DNA from: Cytospora piceicola
Taxonomy: Eukaryota > Ascomycota > Sordariomycetes > Diaporthales > Cytosporaceae
Reading direction: 5' to 3'
DNA length: 64,000 bases
Assembly (NCBI GenBank): GCA_023375675.1
Contig: JALQBC010000004.1
Span: forward strand, 1-64,000
Shown here: positions 10,491 through 25,000 of the stretch, one piece after another
Position numbering within the stretch: position 1 is the stretch's first letter
How the letters are laid out: every line of letters begins with the position of its first letter
Notes under the pieces: model-generated
What the model was told of the DNA's origin: nothing
Seen by the model: only the letters and a program-made list of their open reading frames with translations
Database searches by the model: none
Made by a program: the position numbers and the translations under genes

Positions 10491-13400
10491 ATGCCCGCAG
10501 CCACCATGGCGCCCAAGAAGCGCATCCTGGGGGAGACCTCCAGCACTCGACGGAACATTCCTGCAACGCCGTCAGCTGCAAAGAAAATCAAGACGGACCA
10601 TATCTCGTCATCAAAGGCTCCTCGCTTCGCCGGCTCTCAGGTGGCCAAGATCGCCTCCAGCCAGCCGAAAAGCGCCTTCGAGTCTGAGGTCCTGGAGAAG
10701 CTGAGCCAGGATATCTCAGAGCTCAAGGCTAGCAACAGCGAAAAGGACCAGTCATGGGAACGACCACCAGTACCTAATAACTTTAGCCCCAGGAGCTCGA
10801 GCCTATGTTTTCAGCAGATCGACGCTGAGGAGGGCACCCTTCATGGCGGCAACACCACTGTCAAACTGTTTGGTGTGACTGCGGATGGCAACTCGGTAAT
10901 GCTCCACGTAAAGGACTTCAAACACTATCTTTATGTGGCCGCTCCTAGTGGATTTTCACCTCAGGACTGTGCGTCCTTCAAGGCCTACCTTGAAACCCGA
11001 GTTGCGCAGCATCAGCCCGTCATAGAGTCTATTGAGATGACAATGCGGGAGAATATCTATGGCTTCCAGAACAATACACAAAACCCGTTCCTGAAGATCA
11101 CTGTGACCGATCCAAAGTTTATCAACAGAGTCCGGACTACTATTCAACATAACAACGCCAACTGGAAGGGACTTTGGAAATCCCCTGACGACCAGATTCT
11201 CACGTTCGACAACATTCAGTATCTTTTGAGGTTTATGGTGGACTGCAAGATCTTTGGTATGTCTTGGGTTGAGGCACCCGCCAGCAAGTATCGTCTCATC
11301 CCGGAGCGCGATCGGCAATCGAACTGTCAGATCGAGGCAGAATGCAGCTATCACGATTTGATAGCACACAAGCCGGTAGGCGAGTGGTCGAAGATGGCGC
11401 CATTAAGGATTTTGTCCTTCGATATCGAGTGCGCCGGTCGTAAGGGCATCTTCCCGGAAGCCAACCAAGATCCCGTCATTCAGATCGCAAACGTGGTCAC
11501 GAGGTACGGAGAGAAGAAGCCATTCATCCGGAATGTTTTCTGCTTGGACACCACCAGCTCGATTGTTGCGACACAAATTCTCGAATTCGGAAGGGAGGAA
11601 GACATGTTGATGTCATGGAGGAATTTCCTCGAGAAAGTCGACCCGGACATCATTACCGGCTACAATATTGCCAACTTCGATTTCCCCTACCTTCTGGACC
11701 GAGCGAAGAGCCTCAAGTGCAAGGGGTTTGAATACTGGACCCGTATACCAGCTGTGAGGTCTGTGGCAAAAGAGACCAATTTCTCGAGCAAGCAGATGGG
11801 CAACCGTGATACCAAAGCCACCAACACCAATGGACGTCTACAACTGGATCTGTTGCAGCTGATCCAGCGTGACCACAATCTTCGCAGTTACACACTGAAC
11901 TCGGTGTCCTCGCATTTCCTCGGAGAGCAAAAGGAGGATGTCCATTACACCATGATCACAGAATTGTTCAATGGTACATCTGAGTCTCGCCGGCGGTTGG
12001 CACTCTACTGTTTGAAGGATGCATATCTGCCACAGAGGTTGATGGACAAGCTTTCATGCCTGGAAAACTACACTGAAATGGCCAGAGTCACGGGTGTGCC
12101 CTTCAACTTCCTCCTGTCTCGTGGTCAGCAAGTCAAGTTCATCAGTCAGCTTTTCCGCAAGGCCCTGGAGCAGAAGCTTGTCATTCCTGATCTAAAGGGT
12201 GAAGGCAGCGACGACCAGTACGAAGGCGCAACGGTCATCGAACCGACTCGCGGTTACTACGACGTCCCTATTGCCACACTGGATTTTGCTTCGCTATACC
12301 CGAGTATCATCCAAGCCCACAACTTGTGTTACACCACACTGGTATCGAAAAAGGCGATCGAAGCGTTCAATTTGGAGAAAGACGAGGATTACATTGTTAC
12401 CCCCAACGGTGATATGTTTGTCACGGCCAAGAAGAGGAAGGGTCTGTTGGCCCAGATTCTAGATGAGCTCTTAACGGCAAGAAAGCAGGCCAAGAAGGAC
12501 TTGGCCGCCGAGACAGACCCTTTCAAGAAGGCTGTGTTGAACGGTCGTCAGTTGGCCCTGAAGGTCAGCGCAAACTCCGTGTATGGCCTGACTGGTGCGA
12601 GCAATGGAAAACTGCCTTGCTTGGAGATTGCCAGTAGTACCACGAGTTTCGGCCGTCAAATGATTGAGAAAACAAAGAACGAGGTGGAGGGAAGATACAA
12701 CATCGCGAATGGATACACGCATGATGCCCAGGTCATCTACGGTGACACTGATTCTGTCATGGTCAAGTTCGGAACGACAGATCTTGCGGAAGCTATGAAG
12801 CTGGGCGAGGATGCATCACAATATGTTTCTTCAAAATTCGTGAAGCCGATTAAGCTGGAATTCGAGAAGGTCTACTTCCCGTACCTGCTGATCAACAAGA
12901 AGCGATATGCTGGGCTGTACTGGACGAAGCCGGAAAAGTGGGACAAGATGGACACGAAAGGTATCGAGACTGTCCGACGTGACAACTGTCTGTTGGTTCA
13001 GACCGTCATCGAAAGAGTGCTTAGAATGATCCTCATCGATCGGGATGTTCCGGGTGCTCAAGAGTGAGTCTCTGCACGGATCGGGATGGAATGCTTTGAT
13101 ACTAACATGGTTCACAGATACGTCAAGGACACGATTGCAGACCTGCTTCAGAACAAGGTCGACATGTCGAAGCTAGTCATTACGAAAGCTCTTACCAAAG
13201 ACGACTACACGGCAAAGCAAGCGCACGTCGAGCTAGCCCAGCGCATGAAGAAGCGTGATGCAGGCTCAGCGCCCGGCCTCGGTGACCGTGTGGCCTACGT
13301 GATGGTCAAGGGCGCGGCAGGGTCCAAGAACTTCGAGAACTCGGAAGACCCGATCTACGTGCTAGAGCACAACGTGCCCATCGACACCAAGTACTACCTC

Positions 13401-13859
13401 GAGAACCAGCTCGCCAAACCGCTGGGGCGAATTTTCGAGCCCATCCTGGGTGAGACCAAAGCCAAGTCCCTCCTCGCAGGCGCGCACACGCGGTCCATCG
13501 CCGTGGCAGCGCCCACAGTTGGAGGGCTGATGAAGTTCGCCAAGAAGACGCAGACGTGCATGGGCTGCAAGAAGCCGTTGACGGGCAAGGAGGAGTCACA
13601 GGGCGCGGTATGCGCGGACGACGCGCCTCGCGTGGGTGAGCTGTACAAGAAGACGCTGGACAAGGTCTCGGACCTGGAGGTGCGCTTCGGCAGGCTATGG
13701 ACACAGTGCCAGCGGTGCCAGGGGAGCATGCACTGCGAAGTGATCTGTAGCAGCAAGGACTGCCCGATCTTCTACATGCGCATGAAGGCGAAGAAGGATC
13801 TGGAGGATGGGAACAAGGAGTTGCACAGGTTTGATTTTGATCAAGCGGCGATTTGGTAA
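10491..13859 (+). CDS. pol3: DNA polymerase delta catalytic subunit
   Basis: Exons 10491-13063 and 13118-13859 give 1104 aa. The single intron has a perfect TACTAAC branch site. This B-family polymerase extends Okazaki fragments with PCNA and proofreads. The 3'-5' exonuclease shows FDIECAG near 310 and [11 protein letters not shown]. Polymerase motifs are [10 protein letters not shown] near 597, KVSANSVYG near 690 and YGDTDSVMV near 749. The N-terminus is basic, as expected for nuclear import. At the C-terminus CysB is complete ([19 protein letters not shown]), but CysA reads CMGC ... VCADD, lacking the fourth cysteine. The ATG at 10506 lies in a better context (CCACCATGG) and is an alternative start. 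Confidence 0.95.
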
Positions 13860-13942
13860 TCTGGTGGTAGCGAGAACACGAGCGCCACCTGAAGCGTGTT
13901 GCTTGTGGTCATATTTTGGACGAGTGTTACTATATGTGAGGT

Positions 13943-14143
13943 CTAGAATTCTTTTGGCGTTGGGGCGTTGGACTTGAAGGGTTGAGCATGGTAGTTGCAG
14001 AACACAAAGGCAGAAGTGTATTGTACAACAAAGGGATTATCCGCTGCCGGGCGACATGCGAAGCCGGCTTTGTTGCCGAAGAAGACGAGGGCGGCGGCGA
14101 CCGCCGCATGGGCGAGGAAACACACTGATACGGACGATAACAT
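13943..14143 (-). CDS. Possible small protein, 66 aa, signal-peptide-like N-terminus
   Basis: A single open frame, ATG at 14143 and TAG at 13943. It begins with a hydrophobic stretch (VCFLAHAAVAAALVFF) that could be a signal peptide or membrane anchor, followed by a short region with two cysteines. Third positions in the first half are strongly C/G-rich, as in the neighbouring real genes, which is the main reason to list it. It converges on POL3 with 83 bp between stops. I recognise no family and it may be chance. Confidence 0.3.
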   Translation of the reverse strand: MLSSVSVCFLAHAAVAAALVFFGNKAGFACRPAADNPFVVQYTSAFVFCNYHAQPFKSNAPTPKEF

Positions 14144-15610
14144 TCAGTCATGTCGTGTGTATACATAGTTTGATCAAAGCCGCTTTCGCAAGTACCCTTG
14201 TTAGCCCCCCGCCTTTTAACCCCTGGGGATGACCATCGATTTCCGAGCTGGAAATGATCGGAGCCGACTCCGGGCTTGCAAGATCTATAGATTATCGTGC
14301 AGACCACCTATGTACATACGTGATTGGTACCCAGGACAAATGGGTATCGTCAGTCGAAGTCGGGAAGCACCAAGCCGGAGCAAGTGCCGGCGCCGACTGG
14401 CCCCCACTGGCGTGGTGGGTAGGCTGATAGTCATTGTTTTGAGTGGTGATGTGGGGGTTGTCTTGTTTTACCCCGGATTTCAGGGAGGACGAATCAAATG
14501 GCGGAATATGCGACTGAGCATTGGAAATGTACGAGCAAGGCACTGTTGATGATGGTGATGATGACGAATGCGAGGTCAGCAGAAATGATACATGCTACTA
14601 TTACACAGTACGTGTATCAGACAGCTTCCGGTCCATTCTCTTGGTGCAACAGACAGCCTACGAATGGACAGAAAAATTTTCTCCCCAGTGTTGCTTGCGC
14701 GCTGAACGGGACAGTCACTCACTGCAAACGAGCAGAGCAGGGCTGGCAGGCTGGCAGGGTGAGGTGCAACCCGAGTGTTTCTCTCCTCCGATCCCGCTCC
14801 ACAGGCTAGTCGACCCACCTGGCGGGATTTTAGTAAAAAGCGTCCAACAGATTCATCTAATAAGAGGGAAGTCATCCGGTGGGCGACGAATCAGGGACTG
14901 GCGATAAAACGACGGCATGTTTCTTGGCCATTCTACCCCTATCGATCAGTTGTCGTTTCCGACTTGGCAGCCTTGGGAATGTGCATGTGCATGTGGTATT
15001 TAGGCACATGCATTTATTGTACGAATGCGGCTTGGTTGGGGTTGATAAAGCGAAGCCTTGTCTGTTCCGGCTGTCCGGTAACGTCCGTGCTGTTGGGCGA
15101 ACAGATGGGATTGCCTACACTAAGTACTCATGTCTCATGCGTTTTCTACAGGGCAGAGATGGTATCTACCTAAGTAATAAATCAGGTTTGAATACCAATG
15201 TGCCCCATGATCACTGTTGGGATTGACATATGTACTGTATGCAGTGTATCAATTGTCTGTCTACTACAGTACTGAACACTCTATAATTTGTGCCTCGGCA
15301 GTGTACCTACTTAAGTACTTGAGTAGGTAGCCAAGAAAACTCTCACAGTGCTCGCAGTGCAGTGCAGTGCAGTTGCAGTGCCGTAACCGGGGCTTGAGAA
15401 TGCGCATCTAGTGGGGAGCTGGGGAAGAGCTACCCCTGTCCATCCGTGCCCCACTATCCATTTCCAGCAACTTACACCCGGGAAGTCAGCCATCAATTGA
15501 TGAGGCTCTTTTTTCTGGGATCCGAAATGCGAAAATCCACGACTGCGAAGACGGCGCCATCACCCTGCTCACATGGAACGCCCCAGCTCACTTCCCCACC
15601 ATTTACCACT
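14144..15610. other. Intergenic, no gene seen
   Basis: Several short open frames on both strands have no splice-supported partners. It includes a CTTAAGTACTTGAG palindrome near 15309-15322 and a GTGCAGTGCAGTGCAGT run near 15356-15373. Confidence 0.45.
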
Positions 15611-15640
15611 GGCCAATGGCCAATGGCCAATGACAATGGA
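15611..15640. promoter_or_regulatory. Triple CCAAT cluster upstream of the glutamate dehydrogenase gene
   Basis: Three GGCCAAT units follow each other with 7-bp spacing, about 370-390 bp before the ATG at 16003. CCAAT boxes bind the Hap/AnCF complex in ascomycetes, and NADP-GDH genes are a known type of target. That this cluster acts here is inference. A TATA-like CATAAATAC lies near 15778. Confidence 0.5.
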
Positions 15641-15918
15641 AGAGCCGGATTACAGTGCCATTACAGTCCGATCTCGAGCTAGACAGGCTAGAGTCTCTAG
15701 TTCGCTGTGCTGGAGATGGTTCAGAAAATCATGACCGTTGCTTTCTGATCATGGAAACCCGCCCCTTCCAGTCCTCTCATAAATACGGGCCACCACTTCC
15801 CTGATTCTGCCGAAGACCACCGCTTTCTTTCCTCGCCTGATGTTATAACTGCTCAGACTCTCCTCTTTCTCATCTTCCCACTGTCTGTCTGTTCTTTTCT
15901 TCCTTCTAGAGACAGTAA

Positions 15919-17515
<1,597 letters not shown>

Positions 17516-18005
17516 ACACCTCGCCCTCATTATCCTGGGGCGTTGCTGATGTTCTGATGACGGTACAACAAAAATTAGGTTGTCGTGTTGTTCTCTGGTT
17601 TCCGGCTAGGAGGCAGCCTGGCCGAGGGTGGTGTATTCTTGTGTGTTCCTAGGCGCTTTGGTGGCGTTGGTTATATATTTACTTAGTAGCGACGATACGA
17701 AAAAGGAATACCAATTGATGATAACAGTACAAGAAAAAAGACTGATGCTGCTCTAATTTCTCCGCGGTGTATTGTGTCTATGTTTTTACCCGACGGAGAC
17801 GACCGAGTGTAAGCCCCTTAATTGGAGAGAAAGCATAGCAACAATAACACTGGTGATTCCAAGCAGTTCATGTCGATGATATGTGAGTTGATTGAACGCC
17901 TGCAACGTAGACCAAATTTGATGAATAGCCGCAGGTACGGCTATGGTCATCAACATGTCGTCCCAGTTGACCCGTATATAGGCCCCACGAAGGCACGTCA
18001 CAAGC
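17516..18005. other. Intergenic
   Basis: 3' flank of gdhA and 5' flank of the 5S gene. No coding signal seen. Confidence 0.5.
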
Positions 18006-18124
18006 ACATACGACCATAGGTAGAAGAAAATTCGGGATCCCGTCCGCTCTCCCATAGACAAGCTTCTGACCGCTGGATTAGTAGTTGGGTCGGTGACGAC
18101 CAGCGAATACCCGGTGTTGTATGT
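18006..18124 (+). rRNA. 5S ribosomal RNA
   Basis: 119 bases begin ACATACGACC and end GTATGT, followed by TTTTT, a polymerase III stop. Internal blocks CGGGATCCCGTCCGCTCTCC and AGTAGTTGGGTCGGTGACGA match the other copy at 5971-6089. The terminal stem ACATAC/GTATGT pairs perfectly. Helix regions between the conserved blocks differ from the other copy, as expected for members of a dispersed, birth-and-death type family. Confidence 0.9.
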
Positions 18125-18761
18125 TTTTGGTCTCTTTTTGCAAGCTCAACGTCTACCCCTTAATTCCCCTTATTCCCCTTTTCTGTTATATGAATCAGAG
18201 AGAACTCTGACTCTTTTTCTCTGTTACAATATTATTCCTTCCGGGGGGAAAGCTACGAATGATAGCCGTTTCGGGCATCTGAAGACATGAGATGGGGAGA
18301 CTCGGGAAGACTGGTTTCCCAAACAAGGCTCCAGTTAGACTCCTTGACAATGCAGCGATGAGTTTCTACTAAAGGAAAACGGCGCAGATTGAGCCCAAGG
18401 TGTAGTCAAACTCGAAGTCTCGGACTGCTACTGCTACCATAGGATTTGAAGCGCAAACTCTATGAATTAATCACTTCGGTAATTCGTGTGCCCCACACCA
18501 GGGCCGACAGCAAGAAGAACACTGGAGGAGACAAAAGTAACATAGTATAAAAGGAAATAAGAAAAGAAAAATACAAAACCAAACGAAGGAAGAACGAAAA
18601 TACACCGATATTGGAATTGTCTCGTTCCGTCATATATATGAGGCGGGCGTGAGTGTATTTCCCTGTCACAACACGATAACTTGAGACCCGGCTTCCAGAT
18701 ACTGTACAAGGAGTTGTTCCAAGGTCCTTGGTCGTTAACGACGATAGTTCTCATGCTAGAG
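18125..18761. other. Intergenic
   Basis: No gene seen between the 5S T-tract and the stop codon of the next minus-strand gene. Confidence 0.5.
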
Positions 18762-20757
18762 TCATGTGTTTCCCCCTGGGGTACTCTCAAGGCCAGTCTC
18801 GTCCACAGACTCTTGAGTGTCTCTTTTAAGATCCATAATTCTTAACGATCTCAAAACTTTTCCAACCCGAGTTCGTCCCTTGGGCTCAGTGTTTCCCATC
18901 GATTTGCGCGCCTCCTCCTCCAGTTTCACCTTCTTCATCTGTTTAGCATTCGCAGCTTCCTCCTTGATCTTCTCTTGGACTCTTGCCTGTTCCCGGTCCC
19001 TCCTCCAGTACGGACGATGCCCGTTGACTGCCATCTGGAACCAGTGACACAGCTCCTGCGATGATATCTCAAGTGACGGGTATTGGATCCGTCGCCTAGC
19101 ACTTCTGCCCTCTTCTTCTATGAACAACTTATCCAGGTCTTCTTCGCATACGAAATCCTCCATTGAAAGCTTGAGGCTAACGTCCGGGTTGTACTGTCGG
19201 TCTGCGGTTCGGAAAACCTGTATACGAGAGTAACTTGACGTGAGAAACCAGTAGATACGGAAGTATTGTAACGAAGGAGGATAGACGTACCTGGTTCTCC
19301 ACGCTTTTGTTAGTAATGTGGGATTTTTCCGTACGCGAGTTAAATTTAGCTCGCCATACCGAGAAATCAGCACACTCGGCGTCTGCAGTAGGGACCAGAA
19401 ACGTGGGAGGTTCAGGGGGTGAATTCTGGTCTAGTTTACCGTTCTCCCACTTCTTATTTTGAGCAGACCACCTCTTCTCAACGGCGACCTGTTTCTTGTA
19501 AATATCATTGAGGTTGAAGACGACAACAGTTCGAATCTTCGCTTCGGTGTTATCAAAGTAGTACTTGGCCTTCCCTTTCAACTCTGATTTATCCTGGGTC
19601 CACGCTACTTCTGCTACCAGACCGGGGACTGCATCTTCGGTATCCAGAATAAGTTGGAATGATTCGTCTGGCCTCTTCCCGCTATACTCTGTACCAGATC
19701 GGCAGATTTTCACTGGCCCCATTGCCATGATATGACTGGCAATCTTCGCAATAACACGGTCACTAGAAGAACTATGCTCTTCGAAGAATGTGGTGATCTT
19801 GTGAGATACCTTGGACATAAACGCGTTGTGGAGTCCGGTGGCCATGTAAATGGTGAATCGACTATCTGTGTGCGAATATTCGAACCTAACAACTCATGAG
19901 CTATTGCACCTTCCTATATGTGTACTTCCTGGAACACTTGCTTACCGAAGCTCATTATAAAAGAACCAACGGAGTGCTTCTTCCTTCTCTACACACTTGA
20001 GGAGGTCTCGATACTCAGAGGGATGGAGGGTCCTCCACACCGAGGCCTGCGTGCCGATGTACTTTTCGTCACGAACTGCTTTGATCAAGCGAATCACGGT
20101 CTGCACCCGGGCTTTTCGGGCTCTTGCCCGATTAGAGTGTGACGAGGCCAGGATGTCGAGAAGGTTTCGAAAGAAGCCCAGGAAGCCAGGCTTTTCAGCG
20201 TCGCTCTCAGCACACTCGGCAAAGGATGAATCCGGCTCGAGCGGGCTGGAGGTAACCCAATCAGAAGTTGTGGCTCCCAGATCAGACAAGGACGAAGAAG
20301 ATTCCGTATCTTGGAGAATGTGGTCTTCGGGCTGTGGGCCGGAGGTCACCGGCTCGGAAGTATTTATTGCTTCAAGATTGGAACGGGGTGATGAAGACAC
20401 AGTGTCTTGGACAACGTGATCTCGTGACAGTGGGCTGGGGGAAGGAATTCCCGACTCCTCTGGCAGCGTAGACAAGTCCGGAGCAGTTGGTAGGCCCTCT
20501 GACTTCGGTCTTGTGTAGAGTCTTTCTGGTGTGTCTGGTGGTGTAGGTAGGTAAGAGATCTCAGGTGTAGAAGGACTAGCCACGGAAACACTTGATCGAG
20601 GCCCGTCCAGGTCTGCAAAGCCGGCCCCTTCAGAAGAGTATGAATCCGCGTTGGTCCTGGCCGTCTTCGAAGATGTCAATTCTGGTGAGGATAATACGGG
20701 CGAGCTTGGACCCGGGACTGATGGCTCCTGGGCGAAACGACTCCCCTCTGAAAGCAT
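18762..20757 (-). CDS. Fungal protein with a PD-(D/E)XK-like core, 620 aa
   Basis: Exons 20757-19946, 19885-19291 and 19217-18762 give 620 aa; both introns are GT-AG and hold frame. Residues 1-190 are Ser/Pro-rich and disordered. They hold an imperfect two-copy repeat of about 28 residues (DHVVQDTVSSSP and DHILQDTESSSS). The middle carries PDESFQL, then PGLVAEVAWTQ, L-x2-KAKYYF and IRTVVVFNL. That order recalls a large group of unnamed fungal proteins with a PD-(D/E)XK restriction-nuclease-like fold. The Lys of the classical motif is not evident. The C-terminus is a charged coiled coil. Function is unknown; a nuclease fold is inference. Confidence 0.6.
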
Positions 20758-22022
20758 CCTTGGGCCGACATGAAAGATATACTCCCAGAAAAGGGACAGT
20801 TTATAACAAGGCGCGGAGTGCGGGCATTAATACTGCATATACTCGCAGGATCACAGCTCGAACAAGGTTAGCACGAGGGGGGAAGCTTGCGTGCTGGAGA
20901 TAAGAGATGGTGGTGGTGGTGTTGGTGTGGTCGGGAATATCGAAAGGTGCCTAACCAACCGCAGCATTTAGCCACGGTGAATGGCTCTGCACAATGCCAA
21001 TATATCCCAATATGGGGAGGTGGATTTGACATTGCATCGTGGCGTTTTGAGCAGCCGCGTAATGATTCATCACCAGCTCAGTACAGTTCTGCACGTGTAT
21101 ATAATGCAAAGATTGTCTTATCATAAGACAGAGCGTCGCGGCCTTCTATGCTGATTGCTGGCACTATCTGGCTGGTCGACGATGGCTCGACGGGGATGAC
21201 TTGCGATAAAGATGCATGGATATGTACGACGATGTGTACTCAAGCGGGGGTGTTGATAAATTGGGGCCCCGGGGAACAGGATGTCCATGCAACCACACCA
21301 AGAGGAAATTAGAGACCGGTCAACCGTACCAGTTCCATCCCCATCCGGTTTCACCAAGACCCTCAATCAATTATCAAACCCTTGTTCTTAACGGCCATGG
21401 ACCAACCATATGACATTGTCCTGATATGTAATCTTTTTTATCACCCAAGACTCGGTCAACCCACGGAAGGCACCGTAGATGTCAACTGGTAGATATATGC
21501 CATATTCGAGTTGGCTATTCTCGACTTGAATGCTCCAAAGCGATGCAACCCTCTCTTCTTGTTGAATGTATAGCCCCGAAGGTGGTATGCTCATAGCCAG
21601 TCACGGCTATATCAGCCAACTTTGGACTGGCTGTCCCCACCCCCGTCGCACTACAGTTCCAACACCAAAGAGTCATACGAGACGAGCCTCAGGAGAATAC
21701 TAGCAGCTTTTATCTGTTAAGTGTATGTCTAACCGGTAGTTGGGGTCGGTGAAATCGACAGATTACCTAGTGATGTATCTCATCAACTGGTTACCGCATT
21801 TCCTTGCGACCATGTGTTGACTTCAAACCCCCTCACCTTGGCCATCTTCATTCATCTTGCTCACCTTGGCAGTGATTACTTATTCTCGGAAAGAATATAT
21901 AATATCTAAGTCTCAGACAGATTTTTCCGCGCCAGGGACCCTGACCAGTGCAATGCTTCGCTATTCCTCGCCTGAGTACATGATCCTTCAATCCAACAAG
22001 CCTTAGTATATTGCCTCGTGTG
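20758..22022. other. Intergenic
   Basis: No gene seen. A TGGTGGTGGTGTTGGTG stretch lies near 20910 and a poly-purine/AT mix near 21900. Open frames here are short and unsupported. Confidence 0.45.
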
Positions 22023-25000
22023 CTATGCTAAATCTTCAGAACCGCCAGAACGGTCAGAATACTCTATGCTTTGAGTCCTCGAGTCCCGGAGTCCTCGCTT
22101 CTGCAGGCTTTGTGCCAGGTAGAAAATTCTTCTGTCTCCATATGGATCTTCTATCAGCCCGTTGGCCAGGAGACTTGTTAGTCTTGACAAGTCCTCATTG
22201 TCTTCCTCCTCTGGCCCAACCCGGACTGAATTGATGCGTACAACTCGGCATTGGTGCGGATGTCCCTCACGGCCGACAAGAGCAAGGCAATCCTCTCCCT
22301 GGCCGAAATGCCGTACCATTGCACATTTGATGGCGAACGAGACTCCCACTTCCAAGAGCACATCAAGGTGAGTAAGGTGAAAATCACCGGTATAATCAAA
22401 CGGTACCAAATTGCTGTATAGTGGTCTCCATAAATTCATCAGATGGTCCAGAGGCACAAAACTGTAATTTGAATGCAACATGATGTCCATAACTCGCAGC
22501 TCAGGTTCCGTAGATTCGCAGTTGCGCTTGCACCATACCACTAAATCAAGACGTCGGTCCAGATCAGCGCCAGCCTTCAATAACACGGCAATGATATCTA
22601 GGATCGTATCGCGATGCATGTGTATTTCCACAGGCCAAATGCATATGATGTAACACAGGATCTTATCACATGCCAGTTGGGCGTACATGTGGACGGTTGC
22701 CTCGGAATCTGCATCACACGACTCAGATAAGACACCGAGGCGCCTCAGAAGCCAACCTATAATCCTCCAGCATGATGATGTGATGAGAGAGTCCGATGCA
22801 TATCTATCCAGAATAGGACACATGCCGACTAAGATATAGCAAAGAGTGTCCGCTGTGAGGCTGTCTGCGTGGCGATCGATATAATTCTCAACGAAGGTGT
22901 GGAAATACGCAAAGGCTGCTGGCAGAAAATGAGAACGTCTAAGACTTTGCTCGAAAGTTTGCGGGCGGGGGCCGGCCGGGGGTTCCTCGGGACAGATCTG
23001 GAATATGAAGATCCATGTTGATGGAGGCCCTACTTAGTAGAAATAGTAGGATCTCCGCTTCGGCAGACGTAATCTTCTGGGTTTGAATGGCTTTGAAAAG
23101 CTGCAAGCAGACCTCATGATAATCAAACCCCCTCTGAACGTCGACGAGCATGTATAGACGGTCGCTTGAAATCCCGTGTTCGTGCATCCACGGAGCAATG
23201 AAGCCCAAGACTCGGTATCGAGCCATACAGCCTGTTACCAGTTGGCATAGTAGTTGGAAGTTTGTCAGTGTACAATTCTTCCATATCTGCTGGCCATCTT
23301 CGGTATCGTTCAGGAAGTCGAAGGCTGACCGGTGGACAAAGTCGACTTCCATTAGGAGGTACTGAAGAAGTGATGCGTATGAAGTTTCGCGACAGGCACG
23401 CTTCCACCACTCGCTTCCCTCCAAGTCTATTATTATTCTTTTTCGGGGGGAGACGACGAGCAAACCTGCGCATCGAACATTGATGTTTGTGATGGTCTGC
23501 TTGCATTTGTTCTCGAGGTTGATGCTGGTAACCTGGGCCCTCTGTCCCAAAAATTCGTCGAGTTCCGACTTTGAGCATGACGCAGCCATGAAGTCCATAA
23601 CTGTGAGCCTTTTCAGGCTTCCCGAGAGGGGTCCCACAAAGATAGACCTCTCCATTTGATCCAAGTTGTTATACTTCATGCGCAGGGATATGTATAAGGC
23701 CGCGGTTTGCTGATAAATGTTCCAGTCGGCGCTGTGTCTCGACAACATGTCCCGATAGAGATCCATCAAGTCCGTCGGCACGGTGTTCAGACGTATTTCG
23801 AGCAGATCCCACGTGTCATCGTTGTCCAGGCCACACCTGAAGCTGTTCAACACGAGCACGGCCCACAAGAAGACACCATCGGCTTTGGACACAATAGTAT
23901 CAACGACGCTGTCGACACGGCCTGGTAGGTCTGGGACTTTTGTTTGTTCCTCAAAGACACTGTACGCATATCTGTAGATATCAGGGGCTATGAGCTCCTG
24001 CATTCTGAGAGAGGGGAAGTGCTCAAAGTGCTTTCTGAACACATTGTCCGGTCGACTGGAGACGCATAGCTTGACCGACGGCAAGCGTTGCAGGCGGTCC
24101 AGGACTTGAAACAGTTTGTGGGGTCCATCTTTTGGGAACACTTCGTCAAGCCCGTCCAGGAAGAAGCAGTGCGGGTCTGGGGAGGATTCCAGGTTGTAGA
24201 AAAGGACATTCGTAAGCTCGGCCACTGACCAGTCCGAATGGAAAGACTTGTCCTTCAGATGAGGGAATCGTAAGAGTAGAGTATTTTCAGCAAATACGTT
24301 GCTTTTCTTCTCTTCCAACTCCAGAGCGGAAAAGTGCTTGTGAAGTGACTGGTGTAGCAGTGAACACAGCATACCTTGAATGCTCTTCTGCATTTCGCTT
24401 CCTGGGAGCCAAAAGGAATGGAAAATGATCCTCGGCCGTCCCCTCCACTGCGCCAGAGCCTCTTCTGTCTTCGGATGCACGACAATAAACTTTGTGAGTG
24501 TGCTCTTCCCCGAGCCCGGCTTTCCGCTTATCCAAAACAGCTTTTCACCAGACCTGAGCCATTCCAGTAAGGCACCGGCCCTGGGATCGCTCGGCTCATA
24601 TACCCTTGGTGGATCCGGGTCCTCCATTTCTGATGCGTCCCAGTCGTCGACTTCTGCTGCATCCGAACGAGCCATCTCTAATGCACCCGAGTCCTCAATC
24701 ATTGATGCACCCGCGCCAAAGACCCACTCGAAGGTTCTGGGACAAGTATCTGAAATCTGGTTGTATCGGGCGTTCATCTCGGGGTACTTCAGGCTCTCGA
24801 GCAGGCGCTTCCGCTGTTTCGCGATATCTTTCAGGCGTTGCTGTGCCCAGAGCTTATCGGAGATCTCCTGAGGCACCTTCGCCGTGCTGGCTGTGATACT
24901 GTCCTCGATACCCCTGTGGTGGCTCACCAACTCGTTGGTGATGTGCGCAGTGACTTCCTGACGTGCTCTGGTCGAATCCTTGATGATGTGGTCTTCTAGA

